This document shows positions 17,641-28,029 of a stretch of DNA of 64,000 nucleotides, piece after piece (positions within the stretch are counted from its first letter, which is position 1; every line of letters begins with the position of its first letter). The stretch spans positions 777,381-841,380 of the forward strand of contig NZ_FPKU01000002.1 of the NCBI RefSeq assembly GCF_900119845.1, in the 5' to 3' direction. This stretch comes from Devosia enhydra (lineage in GTDB: Bacteria > Pseudomonadota > Alphaproteobacteria > Rhizobiales > Devosiaceae). The notes under the pieces are model-generated. The model was given only the letters and a program-made list of their open reading frames with translations. It was not told where the DNA came from and did not search any database. The position numbers were made by a program, and so were the translations under genes.

Positions 17641-19173
17641 ATGACGTCTACGCTTCCCCATTACGACCGTTTCGCCGCCCGTTTCGGTGCGGTCAACGAC
17701 GTGCTCAACGCCGTCAACATCCTCAACTGGGATGCGCGCACCATGATGCCGGCAAAGGCCAGCGCCACGCGCGCCGAGCAGATCGGCACCCTGACAGAGC
17801 TCGCCCGCGATCTCATCGTCTCGAGCGAAAGCCGCGCGCTTGCCGCCGCCGCCGCCGAGGAAACCGCGCATCTACCCGAGACGGCGCCCGAGCGCCGCGC
17901 CGTCACGCAGGCGCTCGAAGCCATCGATTTCCACACCCGCGTCCCGGGCGATCTGGTCAAGGCGCGCGCCGCCCAGCATTCCGTGGCCAATGACGCCTGG
18001 ATCTCGGCGCGCAAGGCCAACGACTTTTCCGTCTTTGCCCCGCATCTGGCCGAGATGCTGCGGCTGTCGCGGCTCTATGCCGATGCCATCGGCTGGCAGG
18101 AGCATCCCTATGATGCGCTGGTGGGGCTCTATGAGCCGGGCGAGACGGCGCGCAGCCTCTCCACCCTGTTCGGCGCCCTGCGCGAGGGACTGAAGCCGAT
18201 CTATGCGGCAGCCACCGCCCGGCCCGCCCCGCGCAGCGACTTCCTCTTCCGCGCTGTGCCGCCCGATCTGCAGCGCAAGTTCGCGGCCCGCATCTCGGAG
18301 GCTTTCACCTTCGATCCCGGGCGCGGCCGGCTCGACATCTCGGTGCATCCCTTCGAGGTGTCCTTCACCCGCAACGATGTGCGGCTCACCACGCGCTATC
18401 GCGAAACTTTCATGCCCATGGCGCTTTTCGGCACGCTGCACGAAACCGGCCACGGGCTTTACGAGCAGAACATCGATCCGGCCTACACCCGCTCGGTGCT
18501 CGCCACCGACCTCATCGGGCTCTATGCGGTGGGCGGCACGAGCTTTGGCGCCCATGAATCCCAGTCCCGGCTGTGGGAGAACCATGTGGGCCGCAGCCGC
18601 GCCTTCTGGCAGCGCCACATTGAGGATCTGCGCGCCGATATCCCGGGCATTTACGACGATGTCTCCCCCGAGGAGTTTTTTCGCGGCATCACGCGCGTCT
18701 CGCCCGGCCTCACCCGGGTCGAATCCGACGAGATGAGCTATGATTTTCACATCATGCTGCGCGTCGAACTCGAACAGGCGCTTCTCGATGGCAGCCTCTC
18801 CGTCGCCGATCTGCCGGGCGCCTGGAACGCCGCCATGAAGCGCGACCTCGGGCTCGACGTGCCCGACGATCTCAGCGGATGCCTCCAGGATATCCACTGG
18901 TCGGTGGGGTATCTGGGCTCGTTCCCCACCTACACAATCGGCAACATCACGGCGGCCCAGCTCATGGAAACCGCACGCAGCACCGCGCCCCAGATCATCG
19001 CCGCGACAGAGGCCGGGGACTATGCCCCGCTCGCGGGCTGGCTGCGCGAGGCGGTCTGGCAGCATGGCCGGCGCTTCTCGCGCGACGAATTGCTGACGCG
19101 CGTTACCGGCCGGCCGCTCGAGATCGCGCCCTATCTCGCCCATCTCACCGCCCGCTACACCCAAGGGGAATGA
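17641..19173 (+). CDS. Carboxypeptidase Taq, M32 family metallopeptidase
   Basis: A 510-residue zinc carboxypeptidase. The catalytic HETGH motif lies at residues 267-271, with the downstream family motifs AHESQSRLWEN and YDFHIMLRVELEQALLDG; length matches the family (about 500). M32 enzymes are cytosolic and remove C-terminal residues broadly except after Pro. The start at 17641 gives the normal N-terminus (MTSTLPHYDRF) and follows the DppF gene by 4 nt; its stop overlaps the next ATG. The context shows that imported peptides are trimmed directly after uptake by transporter 1. Confidence 0.93.
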   Translation: MTSTLPHYDRFAARFGAVNDVLNAVNILNWDARTMMPAKASATRAEQIGTLTELARDLIVSSESRALAAAAAEETAHLPETAPERRAVTQALEAIDFHTRVPGDLVKARAAQHSVANDAWISARKANDFSVFAPHLAEMLRLSRLYADAIGWQEHPYDALVGLYEPGETARSLSTLFGALREGLKPIYAAATARPAPRSDFLFRAVPPDLQRKFAARISEAFTFDPGRGRLDISVHPFEVSFTRNDVRLTTRYRETFMPMALFGTLHETGHGLYEQNIDPAYTRSVLATDLIGLYAVGGTSFGAHESQSRLWENHVGRSRAFWQRHIEDLRADIPGIYDDVSPEEFFRGITRVSPGLTRVESDEMSYDFHIMLRVELEQALLDGSLSVADLPGAWNAAMKRDLGLDVPDDLSGCLQDIHWSVGYLGSFPTYTIGNITAAQLMETARSTAPQIIAATEAGDYAPLAGWLREAVWQHGRRFSRDELLTRVTGRPLEIAPYLAHLTARYTQGE

Positions 19174-20117
19174 TCGTGGCCAGTCTTGCCATCCATGGAG
19201 GCGCCGGCACCATTCCGCGCGCCAATTTCACGCCCGAAAGCTACAAGGCCGCCCGCGATGGCCTGCGCGACGCGCTCCGCGCCGGCTGGGCGGTGCTGTC
19301 CAAGGGCGGGCTCGCCGTCGATGCGGTCGAGGCCGCGGTCGTCGCGCTTGAAAATCATCCGAGCTTCAATGCCGGGCATGGCGCCGTGCTCAATGCCGCC
19401 GGCGACCACGAGCTCGATGCCGCCATCATGGATGGGCGCGATCGCCGGGCCGGCGCCATCGCCTCGGCCCGCGCCATCCGTAACCCCGTGCGCGCCGCGC
19501 GCCGGGTGATGGAGGCGAGCGACTGCGTGCTGCTCTCGGCCGCCGGCGCCGATGCCTTTGCGCGCGAACAGGGGCTGGAGATGGTCGAGCAGGCCTATTT
19601 CACCACTCCCCTGCGCCAGCAGCACTGGCTGAGGGCGCAGGAGGAGCAGGCCGGGCTCTTGAAGCGTGAGCGCAGCGAGGCCGAAAAGCACGGCACCGTC
19701 GGCGCGGTGGCGTTCGACGATCACGGCAATCTCGCGGCGGCTACCTCTACCGGTGGCTACACCTACAAGCGCGCCGGGCGTGTGGGCGATACCCCGATCA
19801 TCGGAGCGGGCACCTATGCCGCCAATGGCGTCGTGGCGGTGTCGTGCACCGGCATGGGCGAGTTCTTCATCCGCCGCGGCACTTCGCACGACATCGCGGC
19901 CCGCATCCGCTATCGCGGCGAGAGCCTCGAGGCCGCCACCGCTGCCGCCATCGCCGACCTGACCGAGGATGGCTGCGGGGCGGGCCTCATCGCCATCGAC
20001 GGGGCGGGCCGCATCGCCCTGCCGCACAATACCGAGGGCATGTATCGCGGCTCGGTCACCGCCGATGGCGTCGTTTCGGTCGGCATCTATGCCGATGATT
20101 TCGCCGTGGTCGACTGA
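19170..20117 (+). CDS. Isoaspartyl peptidase / L-asparaginase, plant-type Ntn hydrolase
   Basis: A 315-residue autocleaving Ntn hydrolase. The N-terminus has the family motif AIHGGAGTIPR, and the cleavage site and nucleophile lie in HGTVGAVAFD, with Thr176 as the new N-terminus of the beta subunit. Downstream, STGGYTYKRAGRVGDTPIIGAG supplies substrate-binding residues. The enzyme hydrolyses beta-aspartyl dipeptides and asparagine. The ATG sits within the M32 stop codon (ATGA), so the two peptidases are coupled, suggesting breakdown of damaged (isoAsp) or Asx-containing peptides brought in by transporter 1. Confidence 0.93.
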   Translation: MIVASLAIHGGAGTIPRANFTPESYKAARDGLRDALRAGWAVLSKGGLAVDAVEAAVVALENHPSFNAGHGAVLNAAGDHELDAAIMDGRDRRAGAIASARAIRNPVRAARRVMEASDCVLLSAAGADAFAREQGLEMVEQAYFTTPLRQQHWLRAQEEQAGLLKRERSEAEKHGTVGAVAFDDHGNLAAATSTGGYTYKRAGRVGDTPIIGAGTYAANGVVAVSCTGMGEFFIRRGTSHDIAARIRYRGESLEAATAAAIADLTEDGCGAGLIAIDGAGRIALPHNTEGMYRGSVTADGVVSVGIYADDFAVVD

Positions 20118-20121
20118 GCGG

Positions 20122-20595
20122 TCAGACCTCGATCGCGACCGGTGCGGGGAGGGTGAAGACTTCGCCATCGTCCCCGCGCTCGGCTTTCCACATGATCATG
20201 CCGAACTGCGCCGGCCTGTCGAGCACCGTCAGCCCGGCATGCCAGACCGTGCGTGCAATGGTGATCGCATCCTCACGCCCGGCGACGAAGGCCCTGGCGC
20301 GCGCGATATCGGGCGTGCCATCGGCCGCGTCGGGGGCGATCACCACGAGCCAGCGGCCCGCCACGATGGGCACGAAGGTCTGGGTCGAATGCATGTGCCG
20401 CTCGAGCGCGGCGATGCGCACCGGCCCATCCACCGGCTTGGGGCAGAGAAGGGTGAAGGCATGGGCGCCGGCGCTCTCGTCATGGCCCATCACCTCGGGC
20501 ACCACCCGGGCCTTGCCGTCCTCGGCGCGCAAAAGCGTGACATGGGGAGAAAGCGCCTCGGCATCGAGCGGGCGGGCGATCAGCGTTTGCGTCAT
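20122..20595 (-). CDS. allA: Ureidoglycolate lyase family protein (AllA-like)
   Basis: A 157-residue cupin-fold protein of the AllA family. Typical motifs are ALERHMHSTQTFVPI (about 63-77) and TVWHAGLTVLD (about 116-126), with the end GEVFTLPAPV. AllA releases glyoxylate and urea from ureidoglycolate. The start at 20595 has AGGA about 10 nt upstream. It lies 38 nt after an aminotransferase gene and converges on the isoaspartyl peptidase. No allantoinase or allantoicase is visible, so a related ureido or hydroxy-acid substrate cannot be excluded. Confidence 0.85.
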   Translation of the reverse strand: MTQTLIARPLDAEALSPHVTLLRAEDGKARVVPEVMGHDESAGAHAFTLLCPKPVDGPVRIAALERHMHSTQTFVPIVAGRWLVVIAPDAADGTPDIARARAFVAGREDAITIARTVWHAGLTVLDRPAQFGMIMWKAERGDDGEVFTLPAPVAIEV

Positions 20596-20633
20596 CAGCA
20601 GAAATCCTCGGGGCGTTGAAACGGTGAAACGCT

Positions 20634-21938
20634 TTAATTCACGCGCTTGAATCCGGAATGGCAGACGGGGCCGCGCAGCAGGGTTGTGACATCGCGGCCG
20701 TCCTCGCACTGGGCGATGAGCCCGAAGACCGGATCGAGCGCCTCGAAATAGGCATCGACCACATCGGGGCTGTGCGCGGTGGCGGTATAGATGCTGGTTG
20801 CGGCAAGATAGCCCTTTTCGAGCATTTCCTGGCTGATCAGCGTCTTGTAGGCGAGCCCGTTGGGCCCGGCGAAGGCAAAGCCGGTGAGGGCGGGCAGGCC
20901 GGAGGTGGTGATCGAAAGCCCATGGGCCGCAGCCAGTTCCCGCCAGCGCCGGGTGATCTCGGTCCCGGTCGCCGTGATCACCTCCCAGGAGCGGTCCTCC
21001 GCCATCGCATCGAGGGTTGCGAGGGCCGCCGCCGAACCGATGCGCTCGGTCCAGAAGGTGCTGCTGATGAAGCTGTTCTGCGCCGCTTCCATCACCTCGC
21101 GCCGCCCGATCACCGCCGTCACCGCATAGCCATTGCCCAGCGCCTTGCCGAAACTGGCCATGTCGGGCTCCACCCCATAGAGCAGGTGCAGCCCGCCCTG
21201 GCTCTGGCGGAAGCCCGAGGTGCATTCATCAAAGATCAGCACGATGCCGTGGCGGCTCGCCAGGTCCCGCACCGCCTGGAGAAAGGCCGGCGAGGGGTCG
21301 AAACTGCGCGCCACCTCCATCATGATCACGCCGATCCTGCCGGTCGCGATCAGCGCCTCGAGCGCCGGAATGTCGTTGAAGGCGAAGGGCGTGGTGGTGC
21401 CGCGCAGGTCCTTGGGCACGCCGGCGGGGTCGAGCCCCGGCAGAAGATGGCCGGCAAGGCTGTCATCGGCGCCCAGATTGGAGGCCAGGTACCAGTCGTG
21501 CCAGCCATGATAGCCGCAGATGGCGACGCCGTCGCGGCCCGAGGCGGCGCGCGCGATGCGGATCGCCACGGCATTGGCCTCGCCCCCGGTGCGCGCGAAC
21601 CGGGCCATGTCCGCCCAGGGGTGCAGCGCCACCAGCCGTTCGGCCAGCGCCACTTCTTCGGGCGCGTTGAGGGTCGACATGTTGCCCGCCGCCACCGTGT
21701 CGAGCACCGCCCGGTCGACGCGTTCGTCGCCATAGCCCAGCGTATTGGCGCCCACCCCCATGATGGTCATGTCGATGAGTTCGCGCCCATCGAGGTCCCA
21801 GACGCGGCAGCCCTTGGCCTTGCTGAAATAGGCCGGCCAGAGTTCGGGCAGGAACATTTCGGGGCGCTTCGAGAGCAGCATGTTGCCGCCCGGAATGACC
21901 TTTTTTGCCCGCTTCCACAGCGCCTGTCCCGTGCCCAT
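20634..21938 (-). CDS. Class III aminotransferase, glutamate-1-semialdehyde-aminomutase-like
   Basis: A 434-residue PLP enzyme. The PLP-binding lysine is in FGKALGNGYA (Lys265), preceded by the LIFDECTSGFR aspartate (237) and an ARTGGEANAVAIR phosphate-binding motif. The start at 21938 is preferred over the ATG at 21944 because GGGAGG lies 6 nt upstream of it but touches the earlier ATG directly. Although it resembles HemL, the neighbours (AllA-like lyase, amidohydrolase, aldolases) are catabolic, so a substrate-specific aminotransferase or aminomutase is more likely than haem synthesis. A TATAAT box lies just upstream. Confidence 0.87.
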   Translation of the reverse strand: MGTGQALWKRAKKVIPGGNMLLSKRPEMFLPELWPAYFSKAKGCRVWDLDGRELIDMTIMGVGANTLGYGDERVDRAVLDTVAAGNMSTLNAPEEVALAERLVALHPWADMARFARTGGEANAVAIRIARAASGRDGVAICGYHGWHDWYLASNLGADDSLAGHLLPGLDPAGVPKDLRGTTTPFAFNDIPALEALIATGRIGVIMMEVARSFDPSPAFLQAVRDLASRHGIVLIFDECTSGFRQSQGGLHLLYGVEPDMASFGKALGNGYAVTAVIGRREVMEAAQNSFISSTFWTERIGSAAALATLDAMAEDRSWEVITATGTEITRRWRELAAAHGLSITTSGLPALTGFAFAGPNGLAYKTLISQEMLEKGYLAATSIYTATAHSPDVVDAYFEALDPVFGLIAQCEDGRDVTTLLRGPVCHSGFKRVN

Positions 21939-21962
21939 CCTCATCCTCCCCCATCGCTCTTG

Positions 21963-21985
21963 ATTATATTGTTATCAGTGTAACA
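21963..21985. promoter_or_regulatory. Divergent promoter region with -10 box and inverted repeat
   Basis: On the minus strand, 21968-21963 reads TATAAT, a perfect -10 for the aminotransferase gene, predicting a short leader. Next to it, TGTTA-TCAGTG-TAACA (21970-21985) is an inverted repeat with a 6-bp spacer, plausibly an operator covering both divergent genes. No good -35 was found at standard spacing, so activation or a non-canonical promoter is possible. Confidence 0.5.
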
Positions 21986-22016
21986 TGATAGTTCAAGCGT
22001 TGCGGGAGCCCGAGCG

Positions 22017-23060
22017 ATGTATGATTTCACCCCCACCGATCTCGACCGGCGCATCTGGGCCGAGGAGCTCGAGGACTTCGTCCCCGCCCGCGTGTTCGAT
22101 GTACACACCCACATCTATCGCTGGGCCTTCAACCTCGATCCCGATCGCGACACCGGCCCTTATGCCGGAAGCATCGGGCGCTGGTTTCCGGAAGTCACGA
22201 CCGCCTTGGCCGATGCCATCGAGGCGGCTCTGTTGCCCGGGCGGCAGGTGGAGCGGCTCGCCTTCCCGTTTCCGTTCGCGGGCGCCTGCGACTTTTCGGC
22301 GTCCAACGATTATGTGGCCGGGCAGGTCCGGGAGAGCCGCGCCTCGGCCAGCCTGATGCTCGTCCATCCCGGCATGGACGAGGCCGAGATCCTCGCAACC
22401 CTGCGCCGCACCGGGGCGATCGGGCTCAAGCCCTATCTCGTCTATGCCACCGCGCCCGACCGGGCCGAGGCGGCGATCACCGATTTCCTGCCCGAGCACC
22501 AGATCGCGCTCGCCGACCGGCACGGCCTCATCGTCATGATGCACCTTTCCAAGCGCCTCGCCGTCTCGGACCCTGCCAACATCGCCGACATAAGGCGCCT
22601 GAGCGAAGCCTATCCGCGCGTGCGCTGGATCCTGGCCCATTGCGCCCGCTCCTATTCGGCCTGGGCCATCGAAAAGGCGGCTGCGAGCCTCAGGGGCCTG
22701 CCCAATGTCTGGTACGACACCTCGACCGTGTGCGAGGCCGATGCGCTCGATGCGCTCTACACCGGGGTCGGAGCCGATCGCGTCATGTATGGCAGCGACG
22801 ACATGATCGGGCCGATGCGCGGCAAATATGTCAGCTTCGGCTATGCCTGGTCCTTCCTCTCGGAAACCAACCACCAGCTTGCGCTCGGCCATTGCGACCC
22901 GCGCATGACCTATATCCGCTACGAGCAATTGCGCGCCATGAAGCGCGGCGCGCGCCGCATCGGGCTCGACACGCGCCAGCGCGAGGCCCTGTTTCACGAC
23001 ACGGCCCGCGCCCTCGTCGATGCCGCCCGCGCCGACGCGGCCGGCCTCAGGACGCCATGA
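22017..23060 (+). CDS. Amidohydrolase family protein (amidohydrolase_2 type)
   Basis: A 347-residue TIM-barrel metal hydrolase. Metal-ligand motifs in order: FDVHTH (His30, His32), IGLKPY lysine region, MMHLSKR, WILAHCARS and MYGSDDM, a typical PF04909 set. It also carries an HDTARAL-like C-terminal motif common in uronate-isomerase-like amidohydrolases. Divergently transcribed from the aminotransferase, and its 3' end overlaps the convergent aldolase gene by 14 bp. Substrate unknown; decarboxylation or ring or lactone hydrolysis are both possible for this fold. Confidence 0.86.
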   Translation: MYDFTPTDLDRRIWAEELEDFVPARVFDVHTHIYRWAFNLDPDRDTGPYAGSIGRWFPEVTTALADAIEAALLPGRQVERLAFPFPFAGACDFSASNDYVAGQVRESRASASLMLVHPGMDEAEILATLRRTGAIGLKPYLVYATAPDRAEAAITDFLPEHQIALADRHGLIVMMHLSKRLAVSDPANIADIRRLSEAYPRVRWILAHCARSYSAWAIEKAAASLRGLPNVWYDTSTVCEADALDALYTGVGADRVMYGSDDMIGPMRGKYVSFGYAWSFLSETNHQLALGHCDPRMTYIRYEQLRAMKRGARRIGLDTRQREALFHDTARALVDAARADAAGLRTP

Positions 23061-23976
23061 TCTCGGGGATCATCGCCATCGCCACCGGGCGCAGGGCGAG
23101 TGCGTCATCGTCGGGGATCGAGGCATAGGGCGCCCGAAGCCGGGTGCCGATATCGGCCCAGCCCCCGATCCTGGCGAGGAGCTTGTCGAGCGCCGCATTG
23201 GAAAAGCCGCGCTCGGCATAGGGCAGGATATGTCCCGAGATGAAGGCCCTGATGCGCGTCTCGAGGGCGAGCCCCGCCGTGATATCTATGTCCATCATCT
23301 CCTGCCAGGCCATGGCGCCCAAGGGGTTGAGGCAGGCGATGTTTGAAAAGGCCCCCGCCGCCACCCCTTCTGCGCGCCCGGTCGCAAGGTGATGGCCGGG
23401 CACGAAGACGCCCAGATGGCTCAGATGCCGGCGGGCCTCAGCATAAAAGTCGGTGCCCTGGAGCGTCAGCTTGGCCGCCACCACCCCTGTAGCGCGCGTC
23501 ACCTCGGCAAGATCGGCCGGTCCCAGCACACGCTTGGCATGGGGCGGGTTGTAGAGCACGAGCGGCACCGGCCCTGCCGCGTCGCTCGCCCGCTCGATGA
23601 AGGCGCGCGCCTCGCCATTGGTCACCGGCCACCAGTCGGGCAGGATGACCTGGATGGCGAGGGGCGAAAGCGCCGCCGCGCGGCGGATGCGGGCCATCTG
23701 CACCACCGGGTCGCTGTGGCAGGCCCCGATGACGAAGGCCATGCCTGCCCGCTGGCAGGCCGCGGCCAGCAGCCCCTGGATCGCGTCGAATTCGGCCTCG
23801 GTCTGGGCGTAGAACTCCCCGGCCGTCCCGTTCGAATAGATGCCGTCGACCCCTGTAGCGATCAGCGCCGCGATGCCGTCGGCGAGCCGGGCGAAGTCGA
23901 TCGCGTCATCCTCACCGATGGGCAACAGCAGCGAGGCCCAGGTGCCCTTGGGTCCGGCTGGGTTCATCCTCGCCAT
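23047..23976 (-). CDS. Dihydrodipicolinate synthase family aldolase (copy 1)
   Basis: A 309-residue class I aldolase of the DapA/NanA superfamily. Motifs: GIYSNGTAGEF (about 45-55, the GTGE loop), VLYNPP (Tyr at about 142) and VAAKLT (Schiff-base Lys at about 169). This copy is followed downstream by the convergent amidohydrolase gene. Such enzymes in sugar and amino-acid catabolic operons cleave 2-keto-3-deoxy acids. It lies 24 nt after a second member of the family that is only distantly similar, suggesting distinct substrates. Confidence 0.87.
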   Translation of the reverse strand: MARMNPAGPKGTWASLLLPIGEDDAIDFARLADGIAALIATGVDGIYSNGTAGEFYAQTEAEFDAIQGLLAAACQRAGMAFVIGACHSDPVVQMARIRRAAALSPLAIQVILPDWWPVTNGEARAFIERASDAAGPVPLVLYNPPHAKRVLGPADLAEVTRATGVVAAKLTLQGTDFYAEARRHLSHLGVFVPGHHLATGRAEGVAAGAFSNIACLNPLGAMAWQEMMDIDITAGLALETRIRAFISGHILPYAERGFSNAALDKLLARIGGWADIGTRLRAPYASIPDDDALALRPVAMAMIPEIMAS

Positions 23977-24000
23977 CTGCGTCCCCCCATCCGTGCGGGT

Positions 24001-24933
24001 TCAGCCGTTCATCGTCTCGAGCAGCCTCAGCCCCTTGAGGCCGCGCTCGGCGGCAAAGGCGCGGAAATCGGCCTTGAGGGCGGCTTCGGTCTCGGGGGTG
24101 AAATTGGTCATCGGGCGGCGGCAGAAGCCGGCATCGGCACCTTGCCAGGCCATCATCCGCTTGATCGCGGCCATTGGGTTGCGGCTGAGCGCAAAGAAGA
24201 TCACGGCATTGCCGGTTTCCTGCAGCGCCTTGGCCCGTTCGAGGTCGCCCGCCTGCATCGCTGCGTAGATGGCGAGGAAGATTTCGGGAATGGCGTTGTA
24301 GAAGCTGCCGATGAGCCCGTCCGCCCCGAAGGCGAGGCCCGACATCGCCATCTCGTCGGCACCCGAATAGAGGATGAAGTCGGGCCCGATCTCGGCCTTG
24401 ATGCGCATGATGTCGTGATGGGTCGAGGCGGTATATTTGATCCCCTCCACCCCGGGGATCTCGGCCAGCCGCTTGATCATGTCGAAGCCGAAAAGCCCGG
24501 CCAGCGGCACGTTGTAGGCGCACATGGGCAGCCCCGTGGCCGCCGTGATGTCGGTGTAATAGGCCAGGATCTGGTCCTGCGAGAAGCCCCAGTAGAAGGG
24601 CGGCACCGACGAGAGCGCGTCGGCCCCGGTCCGCTCGGCATGGCGCGCCAGTTCGATCGAGTGATGCGTGCTGATCGCCCCCACATGGGCGATCACCGGC
24701 ACCCGGCCCGCCACCTGATCGATGACCACCTCGAGCACCTCTTTGCGCTCGTCGGGCGACATCATGAAGGCTTCCCCGGTGCTGCCGGTGACATAGAGCC
24801 CGTCCACCCCCCGCTCGACGAGGAAATCGACGACCTTGCGCATGCGGCCTGCGTCGAAGTCTTCATTTTCGTCAAAGGGCGTGACGAGCGCGGGCAGCAC
24901 GCCCCTGATCTCGGACAGTTTGCGAGCGGACAC
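24001..24933 (-). CDS. Dihydrodipicolinate synthase family aldolase (copy 2, NanA-like)
   Basis: A 310-residue class I aldolase. Motifs: LPALVTPFDENE, YVTGSTGEAFM (about 47-57), AYNVP (Tyr at about 138) and EGIKYTAS (Lys at about 166). It is closer to N-acetylneuraminate lyase-type members than to lysine-pathway DapA. The start is the GTG at 24933, with CGGAG 6 nt upstream and the family's natural N-terminus; the open frame upstream belongs to another reading of the ATPase gene. It follows the transporter 2 ATPase by 22 nt, so it is in the same operon and probably cleaves an imported acid sugar or related ketoacid. Confidence 0.88.
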   Translation of the reverse strand: MSARKLSEIRGVLPALVTPFDENEDFDAGRMRKVVDFLVERGVDGLYVTGSTGEAFMMSPDERKEVLEVVIDQVAGRVPVIAHVGAISTHHSIELARHAERTGADALSSVPPFYWGFSQDQILAYYTDITAATGLPMCAYNVPLAGLFGFDMIKRLAEIPGVEGIKYTASTHHDIMRIKAEIGPDFILYSGADEMAMSGLAFGADGLIGSFYNAIPEIFLAIYAAMQAGDLERAKALQETGNAVIFFALSRNPMAAIKRMMAWQGADAGFCRRPMTNFTPETEAALKADFRAFAAERGLKGLRLLETMNG

Positions 24934-24955
24934 TTTGGGCTCCGGGTTGAAAGGG

Positions 24956-27053
<2,098 letters not shown>

Positions 27054-27057
27054 CGGC

Positions 27058-28026
27058 CTATCCCTGCTGGCTCGGATCGGTGGCGTCGCGCAGGCCATCG
27101 CCGATGAAGTTGACCGACAGGACGAAGAGCGAGATCACCGCGCCCACCGGCAGCCAGATCCACCATGCCGTCTGCAGCACGCGGATATCCTGCGCCACGT
27201 TGAGGATATTGCCCCAGGTGGGGATCGAGAGCGGCACCCCGAGCCCGAGAAAGCTCAGCCCGGCCTCCTGCAGGATGAAGGCTGCGGTCGAAAGCGTGAT
27301 GTTGACCATGATCGGGCCCAGCGCGTTGGGCAGCATGTGCTTGTAGGCGATCAGCGGCCGGGAGAGCCCGAAGCTGCGCAGCGCCAGCACATATTCCTCC
27401 TCGCGGATGCTGAGCATGCGGGCCCGCGCCATGCGGTAGATGCCGGCCCATCCGGTGAGGGTGAAGATCAGCATCAGGTTGACCAGCGACTGCCCCAGGA
27501 TCGACACCAGCAGCAGCACGAGGATGATCTGGGGGAAGGCCATGACGATTTCTGAGACGCGCATGGCCAGCGCATCGAGCCAGCCCCCGACATAGCCCGA
27601 ATAGACCCCGATCAGCACCCCGATGATGGCGGCGAGCAGCGCACTGCCCAGCCCCACGAGGATGGAGATGCGCCCGCCATAGAGCACCCGCGCGAAGAGA
27701 TCGCGTCCCGTGCGGTCGGTGCCGAACCAGTGCTCCCAGGAGGGCGGCTGCAGGATGGCGCGCAGGTTGATGCGGTTGGGATCGTAGGGGGTGAGGATGG
27801 GCGCGAGGATCGAGGCGAGGAGGATGATCGAAAACACCACGAGCCCGAACACTGCGAGGCGGTTGTTCAAGAATTTGCGCACCGCGCGCGAGCCGCTGCC
27901 GGAGCGCGCCAGCCCCGCCTCCTCGCGGGCGCGGATGCGGTCGAACTGGGCGTCGAGCCGGGTGCGGCGGCGCGGCGCGGGGGTGTGGATGCGGGTCTGG
28001 TCGGTGGGAGTCTGGTTGATGGACAT
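27058..28026 (-). CDS. ABC transporter 2: permease, DppC-like
   Basis: A 322-residue permease with a long charged cytoplasmic N-terminus (about 1-48, Thr/Arg-rich), TM1 at about 53-75 (LAVFGLVVFSIILLASILAP), the motif WFGTDRTGRDLFARVLYG and the EAA loop region RMARARMLSIREEEYVLALRS. The C-terminal TM ends with GDGLRDATDPS. It pairs with the DppB-like permease that ends 3 nt upstream. Confidence 0.92.
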   Translation of the reverse strand: MSINQTPTDQTRIHTPAPRRRTRLDAQFDRIRAREEAGLARSGSGSRAVRKFLNNRLAVFGLVVFSIILLASILAPILTPYDPNRINLRAILQPPSWEHWFGTDRTGRDLFARVLYGGRISILVGLGSALLAAIIGVLIGVYSGYVGGWLDALAMRVSEIVMAFPQIILVLLLVSILGQSLVNLMLIFTLTGWAGIYRMARARMLSIREEEYVLALRSFGLSRPLIAYKHMLPNALGPIMVNITLSTAAFILQEAGLSFLGLGVPLSIPTWGNILNVAQDIRVLQTAWWIWLPVGAVISLFVLSVNFIGDGLRDATDPSQQG

Positions 28027-28029
28027 GGC

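Noticed and set aside
20122-20595. Evidence for a full allantoin degradation pathway
   Set aside because: Only an AllA-type lyase is present; no allantoinase, allantoate hydrolase or uricase is seen nearby.
20634-21938. hemL, glutamate-1-semialdehyde aminomutase for haem synthesis
   Set aside because: The family resemblance is real but Alphaproteobacteria normally make 5-aminolevulinate by HemA (C4 route), and the neighbours are catabolic.
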